A stretch of 64,000 nucleotides of DNA from Ga0077560 sp046330395 (GCA_046330395.1 JAXLSS010000002.1:240499-304498), one strand, 5' to 3'; positions 50,435 to 58,328 are shown, counted from the stretch's first letter. The notes: generated by a model not told the origin, from the sequence alone. Numbers and translations: made by a program.

Positions 50435-51836
50435 TTGAGCCCTCCATCTGCAGCTCGATCAGTCGGTTGAGTTCCACGGCGTACTCCATGGGCAGCTCCT
50501 TGGCGATGGGCTCGATGAAGCCGCGCACGATCATCGCCATGGCCTCCTCCTCGGACAGGCCGCGGCTCTGCAGGTAGAAGATCTGGTCGTCGGCCACCTT
50601 CGACACCGTGGCCTCGTGGCCCACGGAGGTGTCCTCCTCCTGGATGTCCATGTAGGGGTAGGTGTCCGACCGGCTGTCGTCGTCCAAGAGCAGCGCGTCG
50701 CACACCACCGAGGCCTTGGCTCGCTTGGCGCCGGGCTCGATCTTGACCAGGCCGCGGTACGAGGTGCGCCCGCCGCCGCGGCTGATGGACTTGGACACGA
50801 TGGTGCTGCTGGTGTCGGGCGCCACGTGCACCATCTTGGCGCCGGCGTCCTGGTGCATGTTCTCGCTGGCGAACGCCACCGACAGCACCTCACCGCGGGC
50901 CCCGCGGCCGGTGAGCCACACGGCCGGGTACTTCATGGTGACCTTGCTGCCCAGGTTGCCGTCCACCCACTCCATGGTGGCGTTCTCGTGGCACACGGCC
51001 CGCTTGGTCACCAGGTTGTAGACGTTGGTGGACCAGTTCTGGATGGTGGTGTACCGGCAGCGGGCGCCCTTCTTGACGATGATCTCCACCACCGCCGAGT
51101 GCAGGGAGTCGCTGCTGTACACCGGCGCCGTGCAGCCCTCCACGTAGTGCACGAACGAGTCCGGCTCGCAGATGATCAGCGTCCGCTCGAACTGGCCCAT
51201 GTTCTCCTGGTTGATGCGGAAGTAGGCCTGCAGGGGGATCTCCACCTGCACGCCCGGCGGCACCCAGATGAACGAGCCGCCGCTCCACACGGCGCTGTTC
51301 AGCGCGGCCAGCTTGTTGTCACCCGGGGGGATCACCGTGGCCCAGTGCTCGCGGAACAGCTCCTCGTGCTCCCGCAGGGCCGTGTCGGTGTCGCAGAAGA
51401 TGACGCCCTTCTTCTCCAGGTCCTCGCGGATGGAGTGGTACACCACCTCGCTCTCGTACTGCGCGGAGACCCCGGACAGGTACTTCTGCTCCGCCTCGGG
51501 GATGCCCAGCCGGTCGAACGTGTTCTTGATGTCGGCGGGCACCTCGTCCCAGTCGCGGCCCTGCTTCTCGGACGCGCGGATGAAGTAGTAGATGTCCTGG
51601 AAGTCGATGCCATCCAGCTCGGCACCCCAGGTGGGCATGGGCTTGCGGTCGAAGATCTCGAGCGCCCGCAGGCGGAACTTGGTCATCCACTCCGGCTCGG
51701 ACTTGAGCGCGGAGATCTCCCGCACCACGTCGGCGCTCAGCCCCTTCTTGGGGGTGAACACGGAGTTCGCGGGGTCGTGCCAGCCGAACTTGTACTGGCC
51801 CATCCCCTCGAGTTCGGGTGGCGTCGAAGTCGACAC
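50427..51836 (-). CDS. sufB: SufB scaffold protein
   Basis: 469 aa. KFGWHDPANSVFTPKKGLS, WVPPGVQVEIPLQAYFRIN, YVEGCTAPVY, GARCRYTTIQNWSTNVYNLVTKRA and GHEATVSKVADDQIFYLQSRGLSE are typical SufB. It forms the beta-helical scaffold with SufD. GTG 51836 is chosen over a much longer open frame: AAGGAA sits 5-9 nt upstream, and the first residues match the family. A TATCCT promoter box lies about 42 nt upstream of it. Confidence 0.97.
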   Translation of the reverse strand: MSTSTPPELEGMGQYKFGWHDPANSVFTPKKGLSADVVREISALKSEPEWMTKFRLRALEIFDRKPMPTWGAELDGIDFQDIYYFIRASEKQGRDWDEVPADIKNTFDRLGIPEAEQKYLSGVSAQYESEVVYHSIREDLEKKGVIFCDTDTALREHEELFREHWATVIPPGDNKLAALNSAVWSGGSFIWVPPGVQVEIPLQAYFRINQENMGQFERTLIICEPDSFVHYVEGCTAPVYSSDSLHSAVVEIIVKKGARCRYTTIQNWSTNVYNLVTKRAVCHENATMEWVDGNLGSKVTMKYPAVWLTGRGARGEVLSVAFASENMHQDAGAKMVHVAPDTSSTIVSKSISRGGGRTSYRGLVKIEPGAKRAKASVVCDALLLDDDSRSDTYPYMDIQEEDTSVGHEATVSKVADDQIFYLQSRGLSEEEAMAMIVRGFIEPIAKELPMEYAVELNRLIELQMEGSIG

Positions 51837-51868
51837 GTGGTTCCTTCCTGTCTTCTTTCCGGTCCCGG

Positions 51869-51896
51869 TCGGTCTAAAGGATATCCGCGTGACCGA
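51869..51896 (-). promoter_or_regulatory. sufB promoter with inverted repeat
   Basis: TATCCT on the minus strand (51883-51878) can be the -10 box. TCGGTC (51869-51874) and GACCGA (51891-51896) flank it as an inverted repeat; the same half-sites occur at the narG promoter with opposite spacing. The intergenic region of 114 bp serves both sufB and sufR. Confidence 0.4.
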
Positions 51897-51935
51897 AAAG
51901 GGAAAGGGGCATCCGGTCAAGTCTCGCGGCGGTGG

Positions 51936-51941
51936 TACGAT
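51936..51941 (+). promoter_or_regulatory. Candidate -10 box for sufR (TACGAT)
   Basis: TACGAT ends 6 nt before GTG 51948 and 9 nt before ATG 51951. The transcript would be leaderless. Confidence 0.5.
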
Positions 51942-51950
51942 CGGCCCGTG

Positions 51951-52706
51951 ATGCGCGACGAGACCACCACTGCGTCCGGCGCCACGTCCGACGAGCTCCG
52001 CATCGAGCGGCTCACCACCGCCCTGGGCGACACCACGCGCCGCCGCGTGTTCTTCGCGGTGCGCGAGGCCGGTGGGACGGTGTCCAAGGACGAGGTGGCC
52101 GCCGCCGTCGGCATCGAGCGCCGCCTGGCCGCGCACCACCTGGACAAGCTGGTGGACTACGGCTTCCTCACCGCCGAGTTCCACCGCCGGTCCGGCCGCA
52201 GCGGCCCGGGGGCGGGGCGGCCGGCCAAGCACTACCGGCTGGCGGAGGAGGAGCAGGAGGTGGCGGCCCTGCCGGAGCGCCACTACGACCTGCTGGCCTC
52301 GCTGCTGCTGAAGGCTGCCTCCGACACCTCGGAGGGCTCGCGTCAGGACGTGCTGGAGCAGATCGGCCACGATTTCGGCTATCAGGTGGGCCTGGCCGAG
52401 GTGGCCGCCGGGCGCACGCGCCCCGGTCAGGTGGGGGTGGACGCCGCCACGCAGGTGGTGCGACTCCTGAGCCGGTACGGGTTCGCCCCTCAGGCTGAAG
52501 CCGAGGGTGAGGGAACCACCATCCGCGCTTGCGCGTGCCCCTTCGAGGAGCTGGCCTTCAACGACCCCGAGCGCATCTGCGGCCTGGACCGCTCCATCTG
52601 GAAGGGCATGCTGGCCGCGTTCGACAGCCACGCCACCCTCAGCGTCGCCGCCAGCAGGGCCAAGGGCGACGAGGCCTGCGTGGCGGAGATCGTCCCCACC
52701 GACTGA
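51951..52706 (+). CDS. sufR: SufR-type transcriptional regulator
   Basis: 251 aa. An N-terminal winged helix (RIERLTTALGDTTRRRVFFAV, KDEVAAAVGIERRLAAHHLDKLVDYGFL) is followed by a linker (GAGRPAKHYRL) and a C-terminal domain with Cys in CACPFEELAF, RICGLDR and DEACVAEI. SufR proteins bind a [4Fe-4S] cluster and repress suf when clusters are plentiful. Divergent position from sufB supports this. ATG 51951 is used; GTG 51948 is one codon earlier. The C-terminal Cys layout recurs in the nar-linked regulator at 32896. Confidence 0.9.
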   Translation: MRDETTTASGATSDELRIERLTTALGDTTRRRVFFAVREAGGTVSKDEVAAAVGIERRLAAHHLDKLVDYGFLTAEFHRRSGRSGPGAGRPAKHYRLAEEEQEVAALPERHYDLLASLLLKAASDTSEGSRQDVLEQIGHDFGYQVGLAEVAAGRTRPGQVGVDAATQVVRLLSRYGFAPQAEAEGEGTTIRACACPFEELAFNDPERICGLDRSIWKGMLAAFDSHATLSVAASRAKGDEACVAEIVPTD

Positions 52707-52708
52707 CC

Positions 52709-53242
52709 GTGCCCGGGGCCCTGCGCATGGCCCGGACCCGCGATCTGGATGAGGGCGCCCTGGCGGCAATCCGCGCGCTGGTGGACCTGGCGTTCGCGGG
52801 GGACTTCGACGACCACGACTGGGCCCACGCGCTGGGGGGCGTGCATGCCCTGATCGAGATCGACGGTGCGACGGTGGGGCATGCGTCCGTGGTGCCGCGC
52901 AGCTTCTGGCTGGACGACCAGCCGCTGCGCTGTGGCTACGTCGAGGCCGTGGCCGTGCACCCCCACCACCGCCGCCGGGGCCTGGGGTGGCGGCTCATGG
53001 GCGCCATGGAGGCATTGATCGCGGGCACCGACGACCTGGGCGCGCTGTCGGCAAGCGAGGCGGGCGCCGCCCTGTACGCACGGCGCGGCTGGCTGCCGTG
53101 GCGTGGGCCCCTCGGCTGCCGCACCGACCTGGGGGTGATGCCATCCCGCGGGGATGAGGGCGTGTTCGTGTTCCCGGTGGGCGCCCCGCCCGATCCGCGG
53201 GCCCGCCTGGTGTGCGACTGGCGCCCCGGCGACGTCTGGTGA
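52709..53242 (+). CDS. Aminoglycoside 2'-N-acetyltransferase-like GNAT protein
   Basis: 177 aa. The whole length resembles AAC(2')-I, known from mycobacteria: AFAGDFDDHDWAHALGGVHALI, LRCGYVEAVAVHPHHRRRGLG (with the acetyl-CoA binding RRRGLG loop), LGALSASEAGAALYARRGWLPWRGP, and the C-terminal LVCDWRPGDVW. Such enzymes acetylate the 2'-amino group of some aminoglycosides; in mycobacteria they are chromosomal and may have a housekeeping role. The GTG at 52709 starts 2 nt after sufR and matches the family N-terminus; ATG 52727 is an alternative. Resistance is not demonstrated by sequence. Confidence 0.85.
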   Translation: MPGALRMARTRDLDEGALAAIRALVDLAFAGDFDDHDWAHALGGVHALIEIDGATVGHASVVPRSFWLDDQPLRCGYVEAVAVHPHHRRRGLGWRLMGAMEALIAGTDDLGALSASEAGAALYARRGWLPWRGPLGCRTDLGVMPSRGDEGVFVFPVGAPPDPRARLVCDWRPGDVW

Positions 53243-53246
53243 TGCG

Positions 53247-53282
53247 AACCTCTGGGAGCAGCCCTGGCTGCTCCCAGAGGTT
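53247..53282. terminator. Perfect 15-bp hairpin between convergent genes
   Basis: AACCTCTGGGAGCAG (53247-53261), loop CCCTGG, and CTGCTCCCAGAGGTT (53268-53282), 4 nt after the acetyltransferase stop and 15 nt before the convergent stop. No T-tract on either strand; probably a bidirectional T-less terminator. Confidence 0.75.
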
Positions 53283-53297
53283 GTTCCGGGCCTTCGG

Positions 53298-54710
53298 TCA
53301 GGTCCGGCCCGCCGTGCCGGTGGACCAGATGGCGTGGCCGGCGCTGTACATCACAAGGTTGCCGTCGTTTTGCAGGACCAGGCTGGTGCCGCTGGTGCCG
53401 GCGGTGTTGCTTGCCCAGGTGACCTGGCCGGCGTCGGTGTATCCCACCAGGTTGCCGTCGGGTTGCATGACGACCATGTCGGTGTTGGAGCGGCTGTTCG
53501 CCCAGAGGGCGCGGCCGCTGGGCCCGTAGAGCACGAAGTTGCCATCGGACTGGAGCCACAGGTGGTAGCGGCCGTCGGATGAGTCGATGTGCATCTGGCG
53601 GCGCAGCACGCGGTTGGCGGTCATGTTGTCGCCGCAGGCGGCCCAGCGGTTGGTCTGGTCTGGGAGCTGATTGAGGGTGGTCGAGACCAGCATGTCGGGG
53701 CCGGGTGCGCCCTTGGCCTGCAGGCACTGGAAGGTGCCGCCGTCGGGGATCCACAGCCGCTTGAGGTCCTGGGTGACGTACCAGGAGGTGACGGGGCTGG
53801 GGTTCTCCCCGGACCACTTCACGATATGCCCCGCGAAGGCCGTGCCGGGAGGTGCACCGGGGCTTCCTCCGGTGGGCTGGGAACCGGGATCTGCCGGCAC
53901 CGGTGTCCCGGTTCCGGTGTCGACGACGACCTCGGGGGCCGGATCGGGCGTGGGTGTCGGCGCCGGCGCCGCGTCCAGTTGGAGGGCGGTGCTGCCCAGC
54001 ACGGCCGTGACGGCTGCGGGTTGGGCGTTGACGAACTTCATCCAGTTCGCGGTGTCCAGCAGGAGGGTCACGATCTTCGCGGGCGTTGCCTTGATGAGCG
54101 CGATGCCAACCGTCGAGTTGGCACGCAGCACCGCGGCCGCGACGTTCCGAACCAGCAGGGGACGGCATGAAAGACGCTGAACGCGCCTGGGCGAGGTGCT
54201 GCAGGACCGGTACTGCAGGAGGTCGTCGTCGATCTCCGCGGTGAGTGTGTTCAGGGCGCCCATTGTTCGCGTGGACAGGCCGATGACACCCAGCGGGAGG
54301 AATGCGTCGAGCGTTGTCGCCAGCGCGTAGTAGCCCCCGTCCTGCGTCGAACTGATCTTCACACGCACGGGGTCGGACCCGATCGGGATCTTGATGACCT
54401 CGTTCGGGAAGAGGCTCGACGCATCGTTGCCGTTGTGGCGCCGGGTGAGGATTCCAGCGACGCTGGAGTCGATGCGGGTTCGGCTCGTCGCCCCCGACCT
54501 TCCGGTGATCGCAAGGCGCACTGGGACCTGGAGCTGATTGCGCACCGTGATCTCTGACCCGCTCACGCAGGCCTGGAGGGCAAACGTTGCGGGCACCGAT
54601 CCCCGGCTCGTGTCCATCTGGCAAAGCCCGGGTTGGGGGCCGGCAAGCGCGGGTGCGGCGATGGTGCCGCCGGCGAGCGCGATTCCGAACAGGCCCAGCG
54701 ATCTCCGCAT
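53298..54710 (-). CDS. Secreted protein with C-terminal bulb-type (B_lectin) domain
   Basis: 470 aa from ATG 54710, which has GGAG 5-6 nt upstream and gives a clean signal peptide (LGLFGIALAGGTIAAPALA). Residues about 30-230 are a Cys-containing alpha/beta region of unknown family. A Pro/Thr linker (about 240-290) follows. The C-terminal 110 residues have three mannose-binding-type repeats, QSDGNFVLY, QPDGNLVGY and QNDGNLVMY, each followed by a Trp-Ala or Trp-Ser strand (RALWANS, VTWASNT, AIWSTGT). It may bind carbohydrate at the cell surface or act as a bacteriocin-like lectin; either is inference. Convergent with the acetyltransferase. Confidence 0.78.
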   Translation of the reverse strand: MRRSLGLFGIALAGGTIAAPALAGPQPGLCQMDTSRGSVPATFALQACVSGSEITVRNQLQVPVRLAITGRSGATSRTRIDSSVAGILTRRHNGNDASSLFPNEVIKIPIGSDPVRVKISSTQDGGYYALATTLDAFLPLGVIGLSTRTMGALNTLTAEIDDDLLQYRSCSTSPRRVQRLSCRPLLVRNVAAAVLRANSTVGIALIKATPAKIVTLLLDTANWMKFVNAQPAAVTAVLGSTALQLDAAPAPTPTPDPAPEVVVDTGTGTPVPADPGSQPTGGSPGAPPGTAFAGHIVKWSGENPSPVTSWYVTQDLKRLWIPDGGTFQCLQAKGAPGPDMLVSTTLNQLPDQTNRWAACGDNMTANRVLRRQMHIDSSDGRYHLWLQSDGNFVLYGPSGRALWANSRSNTDMVVMQPDGNLVGYTDAGQVTWASNTAGTSGTSLVLQNDGNLVMYSAGHAIWSTGTAGRT

Positions 54711-54872
54711 GCTTCTCCTCACACCGGAACAGGCACCGCTCACAGCGGCTCGATGCGAAGTATTGCGGCTACGACCAGCATCGAAACTCGACGATGGTCG
54801 GGTTGATGCTGCCGATTCGACCGGGAGCCCAGGGACGCTGGAGTGCTCGGCGCGGCGGCGGGCGCGTCCCCG
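54711..54872. other. Intergenic region, nothing recognised
   Basis: 162 bp between the lectin-like gene's start and the stop of the next minus-strand gene. GAGGAG just before 54710 is the only clear signal (ribosome-binding site on the minus strand). No promoter box of the TAGCST type was found. Confidence 0.4.
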
Positions 54873-55151
54873 CTAGTCGCGCAGGCGCGTGGTGCCGAAC
54901 AGGTACGTCATGTACATCAGCGCGCCGCCCATCACGAGCGCGGCCACCGCATCGGCCCACTTGGTGTCGGCCACGTAGGTCACGCCGGCCACCAGCATGG
55001 CCCCGCCGACGAACAGGAACAGGCCGAACCCGAGCCAGTTGGCCCACCCGGTGGGCAGGTACTTGCGGTACCCCACCTGGTCGGCGGCCGGCGCGTAGTT
55101 GGCGCGGCGTCCCCCGGACTTCTTCTTGGCGTTGGCGCGACCTGCGGACAC
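54873..55151 (-). CDS. Small two-helix membrane protein (CrgA-like size and layout)
   Basis: 92 aa from GTG 55151: a basic N-terminus (ANAKKKSGGRRANY), then two membrane helices (NWLGFGLFLFVGGAMLVAGVTYV and ADAVAALVMGGALMYMTYLF). CrgA division proteins have the same order and size, but the sequence match by eye is weak. The GTG lies 8 nt after a TACCCT box and has no Shine-Dalgarno, which decides for this start over 55247. Confidence 0.6.
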   Translation of the reverse strand: MSAGRANAKKKSGGRRANYAPAADQVGYRKYLPTGWANWLGFGLFLFVGGAMLVAGVTYVADTKWADAVAALVMGGALMYMTYLFGTTRLRD

Positions 55152-55159
55152 GGTGAGCG

Positions 55160-55195
55160 AGGGTAGCAGGACGCCGCATGCCGGTGGGGTAGCCT
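55160..55195. promoter_or_regulatory. Back-to-back leaderless promoters
   Basis: TACCCT on the minus strand (55165-55160) is 8 nt from GTG 55151; TAGCCT on the plus strand (55190-55195) is 8 nt from ATG 55204. The two starts are only 53 bp apart, so both promoters must overlap. Confidence 0.55.
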
Positions 55196-55203
55196 GCGGC
55201 GCA

Positions 55204-55674
55204 ATGGAGCACCACACCCTGGCCTGGGGCCGCCCCGACCCCGGCAACCCCCCGTTCCGCTATCGGGTGCGCACCCGGGTGGAGATCACCGACACCGATC
55301 TCGGCGCGGTGGTGTACTACGCCCGCTACCCCCATTTCATCGACCGCGCGGTGGTGGCGTATCGCCGGCACCTGGGCATCCCGCCGCTGGGCCCGGAGGG
55401 GCACCTGTTCGTGGTGCGGCGGCTCACCATGGACTACCTCACCTCCGCCCGGTTCGACGAGCCGCTGGACGTGTGGGTGCGGACATCCGCCCTGGGGCGC
55501 ACCAGCCACACGATGCAGGTGCGGGTGGCGAATGCCGATGACCAGATGGTGCGGGTGGATGCCGAACTGCTGCTGGTGGGGCTCACGGGCTACGAGGACG
55601 GGCGGCCGTCCCGCATGCCCGACCCCATGGTGCGGGCCATCCGCGACTTCGAGGGCGAGGCGCTGCCCGGATGA
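55204..55674 (+). CDS. Hotdog-fold acyl-CoA thioesterase (YbgC/4-HBT-like)
   Basis: 156 aa from ATG 55204. The family signature is present: VRTRVEITDTDLGAVVYYARYPHFIDRAVVAYRRHLG, where the Asp in TDTD/L-G is the catalytic residue, then a beta-rich remainder (VRRLTMDYLTSARFDEPLDVWV). These enzymes hydrolyse acyl-CoA or acyl-ACP esters in the cytosol; substrate unknown. An in-frame ATG at 55099 would overlap the divergent gene. ATGA overlap with the amidohydrolase. Confidence 0.85.
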   Translation: MEHHTLAWGRPDPGNPPFRYRVRTRVEITDTDLGAVVYYARYPHFIDRAVVAYRRHLGIPPLGPEGHLFVVRRLTMDYLTSARFDEPLDVWVRTSALGRTSHTMQVRVANADDQMVRVDAELLLVGLTGYEDGRPSRMPDPMVRAIRDFEGEALPG

Positions 55675-56506
55675 GGCCGTGGGGTGAGCCCGCCGCCGCC
55701 CTGATCTCGGCGGGTCTGGACGCGGGGCTGCTGGCCCGCGCGGAGGCCGCCCTCCTGGCCGACCTGTGGCTTCCCGACACGCCGCGGTTCGATGCGCACA
55801 CGCACCTCGGGGCCGACGCCGACGGACACCGGCTGGGCGTGGACGACCTCATCGCCGACATGGACCGCTGCGGCATCACCGCCGCGGTGGCGTTCCCGGC
55901 GAACGAGCCGGGTGCCGACGGCACCTTCACCGCCGCCAACCGGGAGGTCACCGGGGCCGCCCACCGCCACCCCGGCCGGATCACCGCGTTCTGCCGCGTG
56001 GACCCCACGGGCGAGTGGCGGGGGCCGATGCGCGGGCCGCCCAGGCCGGGGCGCGCGGCCTGAAACTGCACCCGGTGGCCCAGCGCTTCCGCATCGACGA
56101 TCCGCGCGTTGCCGAGTGCGTGGCCGACGCCACCGAGCGTGGCTGGCCGGTGCTGATCCACGCCGGGTTCGGCGCCCGCGCGCTGGCGGCGCCGCTGCGG
56201 CACCTGCTGGACGCGGTGCCCCGCGCGCGGCTCATCCTGGCGCACGGCGCGCGCGGCGACGCCCGCGCGGTCACCGCGGCGCTGGCCCACCACCCCGGCG
56301 TGTGGTTCGACACGTCCCTGGCGGCGCTGCCCGACCTGGTGGACCTGCCGCCCTCGCGGCTGCTGTTCGGCTCGGACCGGCCGTACGGCGAGCACGCCAC
56401 GGCCCTGCAGCTGGTGGCGCTGGCCGCGCACGTGGCGGGGTGGAGCGGGGCCGACACGGCCGGGGTGCTGGGCGGCAACCTCCGCGGCCTGCTGGGGGCG
56501 GCGTGA
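55671..56506 (+). pseudogene. Amidohydrolase-type metal-dependent hydrolase, split by one frameshift (possibly sequence error)
   Basis: The first half ends in GEWRG from ATG 55671, with the metal motif FDAHTHLGAD; the second half (AAQAGARGLKLHPVAQRF, IHAGFGARAL, LLFGSDRPYGEH, with the late Asp) continues in another frame. The shift lies in the G5 run at 56020-56024; a sixth G would give EWRGADARAAQ. The whole product would be about 278 aa, a TIM-barrel amidohydrolase-2 enzyme. Its stop overlaps the next start (GTGA). Error is likelier than decay, though weaker than for essential genes. Confidence 0.75.
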
Positions 56507-56784
56507 GCGCGTCCACCGCGCAGGTGCGGCTCATCGCGGCCCTCGGTGCCGTGGAGATGGCGCTGGTGCGCCGCGACGCGGTGGCCGGACCACTGCTGGC
56601 ACAGGCTCGGCGGGCGGCCGAGGGGCACCCCGCCATCGACACGCTGCACATCGCGCACGACATCGCGCGCACCGTGGACCTCACCCAGCGCACCGACGCG
56701 GCCGACGCCGCCCGCAAGGTGTGCCAGGCGCTCACCCGCGCCGCCGTGCAGATGGTGCAGGCCGACGCCCGGGGGGAGGCATGA
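56503..56784 (+). CDS. Uncharacterised small helical protein
   Basis: 93 aa from GTG 56503, coupled to the genes on both sides (GTGA and ATGA). Two helix-rich blocks (QVRLIAALGAVEMALVRRDAV; ADAARKVCQALTRAAVQMVQ) with a short loop. No recognised family or motif. The position between an amidohydrolase and a SirB1-like protein suggests a partner role, which is inference. Confidence 0.6.
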   Translation: MSASTAQVRLIAALGAVEMALVRRDAVAGPLLAQARRAAEGHPAIDTLHIAHDIARTVDLTQRTDAADAARKVCQALTRAAVQMVQADARGEA

Positions 56785-57569
56785 GCGCCGGGCGCGGCCG
56801 GCTGGCCGAGCTGCTGCGGGAGGCGGACCCCGATCCGGTGGAGCTGGCGCTGCTGGTGGCCATGGAGGCGCAACCCACCCTGCGGCTGGACGGTCAGCTG
56901 TCGCGCGTGGACCGCATCGCCCGAGAGGCGTTGACCCTGGGGGGCGGGGTGGACGGCGTGGTTGTGGCCCTGCGGGTCACCGGGCTGCAGGGTGACCGCA
57001 CGCTGCGCAACGACCCGCGCGGCAGCCTCATGCCGGACGTGCTCGACCGCGGCGTGGGCCTGTCGTTGTGCCTGGCCATGCTCACCGTAGGGGTGGCGCG
57101 CCGCGCCGGCGTGCGCATGTGCGGGGTGCTGCTGCCCGGCCACGCCGTGGTGTGCGCGGACCACTCCGACGCACCCGCGATGTTCGACCCCCACCACGGC
57201 TGGCGGGCCATCAGCCGCCTGGACTGCGCCCAGCTGGCCTCCGGTGACGCCGAGCTCACCGATGAGGACCTGCGCCCCGTCAGCGCCCGCGCCCTCACCG
57301 CCCGGATGCTGGCGGACCTGCGGCAGGCGTACCTCACGGTGCGCGACCTGCGCAACGCACTGTGGACGGTGGAGCTGGGGCGCATGATCGACCCGGGGGA
57401 CACCGAGTTGCAGCGGCAGCGGGCCGTGCTGCTGGCCGGTGTGGGGCGGTACCAGGATGCGCAGGACGCCGCCGAGGGATACCTTGCCGAGCATCCCGGC
57501 AGCCCCGACGCGCCCCTGGTGGAGCGTCACCTGGAGGCCCTGCACGACATGATGCGACGGATGAATTGA
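56781..57569 (+). CDS. SirB1-like (transglutaminase-like plus TPR) protein
   Basis: 262 aa from ATG 56781. The central part, MPDVLDRGVGLSLCLAMLTVGVARRAGV, then MCGVLLPGHAVVC and FDPHHGW, fits the SirB1/transglutaminase-like fold with Cys, His and Asp as possible catalytic triad. The C-terminal 60 residues (LRNALWTVELGRMIDPGDTELQRQRAVLLAGVGRYQDAQDAAEGYLAEHP) form TPR helices. SirB1 family function is not established in most bacteria. It sits in a four-gene coupled run from 55204. Confidence 0.8.
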   Translation: MSAGRGRLAELLREADPDPVELALLVAMEAQPTLRLDGQLSRVDRIAREALTLGGGVDGVVVALRVTGLQGDRTLRNDPRGSLMPDVLDRGVGLSLCLAMLTVGVARRAGVRMCGVLLPGHAVVCADHSDAPAMFDPHHGWRAISRLDCAQLASGDAELTDEDLRPVSARALTARMLADLRQAYLTVRDLRNALWTVELGRMIDPGDTELQRQRAVLLAGVGRYQDAQDAAEGYLAEHPGSPDAPLVERHLEALHDMMRRMN

Positions 57570-57961
57570 CCACCAGCCCCGTCATCCTGGAGCAGGTGGA
57601 GGCGGCCAACCGCGCCTTCTACGACGCCTTCCAGAACGGTGACATCGGCGCCATGGAGGCCTGCTGGCGCGACGGACCCGGCGTGTCGTGCGTGCACCCC
57701 GGCGGGCCCATCATCAGCGGGTGGCCGCTGGTGCGCGCCTCGTGGGAGGCAATCCTGGAGTCCGAGCCCGAGTTCGTGATGGACATCGAGGTGGTGGACG
57801 TCACCGTGGAGGACCCGGTGGCCTGGGTGACGTGCCTGGAGCGCATGTCGCGCCTCGGACACGCCGGCCGGGCCGGCGCCCAGGTGGTGGCCACCAACAT
57901 GTTCGTGCTGGACGCCACCGGCTGGCGGCTCAGCGTGCACCACGCCTCGCCCGTGATGTAG
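57566..57961 (+). CDS. SnoaL/NTF2-like protein
   Basis: 131 aa from TTG 57566, which overlaps the preceding stop (TTGA). VEAANRAFYDAFQNGDIGAMEACWRDGPGVSCVHPGG, then WEAIL and VAWVTCLERMS, TGWRLSVHHASP form a cone-shaped alpha+beta barrel as in SnoaL-like and ketosteroid isomerase proteins. The role is unknown. It closes the operon; a GC hairpin follows. Confidence 0.8.
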   Translation: MTTSPVILEQVEAANRAFYDAFQNGDIGAMEACWRDGPGVSCVHPGGPIISGWPLVRASWEAILESEPEFVMDIEVVDVTVEDPVAWVTCLERMSRLGHAGRAGAQVVATNMFVLDATGWRLSVHHASPVM

Positions 57962-57967
57962 ACGTGT

Positions 57968-57989
57968 GGCGCCGCCCGGTGGCGGCGCC
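57968..57989. terminator. Hairpin between SnoaL-like gene and ferredoxin gene
   Basis: GGCGCCGCC (57968-57976), loop CGGT, GGCGGCGCC (57981-57989): perfect 9-bp stem between convergent genes, 6 nt after the SnoaL-like stop. No T-tract. Confidence 0.6.
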
Positions 57990-58016
57990 CACGACGTGGA
58001 ACGCGGGTGGAGCGGG

Positions 58017-58328
58017 TCAGCCCTTGTTGGCCAGGAAGTCCGCCACCATCTTCTCGCCGGCCTCGTGGCCCTGCTCGAAGTAGACGCGGTTGATCTCCTT
58101 GAAGGCCTCCCACTGGTCCGGCGTGTCGTCCTCGGCCATGGTGGCGTCCACCGGGCAGGCCTCGACGCAGGCATCGCAGTCGATGCACTCGGCGGGGTCG
58201 ATGTACAGCATGGTGGCCTGCTCGAAGTGCTCCTCGCCCGGAGCGGGGTGGATGCAGTCGACGGGGCACACGTCGGCGCACGACGTGTCCTTGGTGCCGA
58301 TGCAGGGCTCGGTGATGACGTAGGCCAT
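58017..58328 (-). CDS. fdxA: 7Fe/8Fe ferredoxin
   Basis: 103 aa from ATG 58328 (AGGAG 11 nt upstream). CIGTKDTSCADVCPVDCIH and CIDCDACVEACPVDA hold the cluster ligands; the first motif has the wide CIG-x5-C spacing of the 7Fe type. It carries low-potential electrons in the cytosol. Upstream extension to 58412 gives no conserved residues. Confidence 0.92.
   Translation of the reverse strand: MAYVITEPCIGTKDTSCADVCPVDCIHPAPGEEHFEQATMLYIDPAECIDCDACVEACPVDATMAEDDTPDQWEAFKEINRVYFEQGHEAGEKMVADFLANKG

Noticed and set aside
52709..53242. Acquired antibiotic-resistance gene
   Set aside because: No mobile element, integron or shift in base composition; it sits in a housekeeping operon, so an intrinsic gene is more likely.
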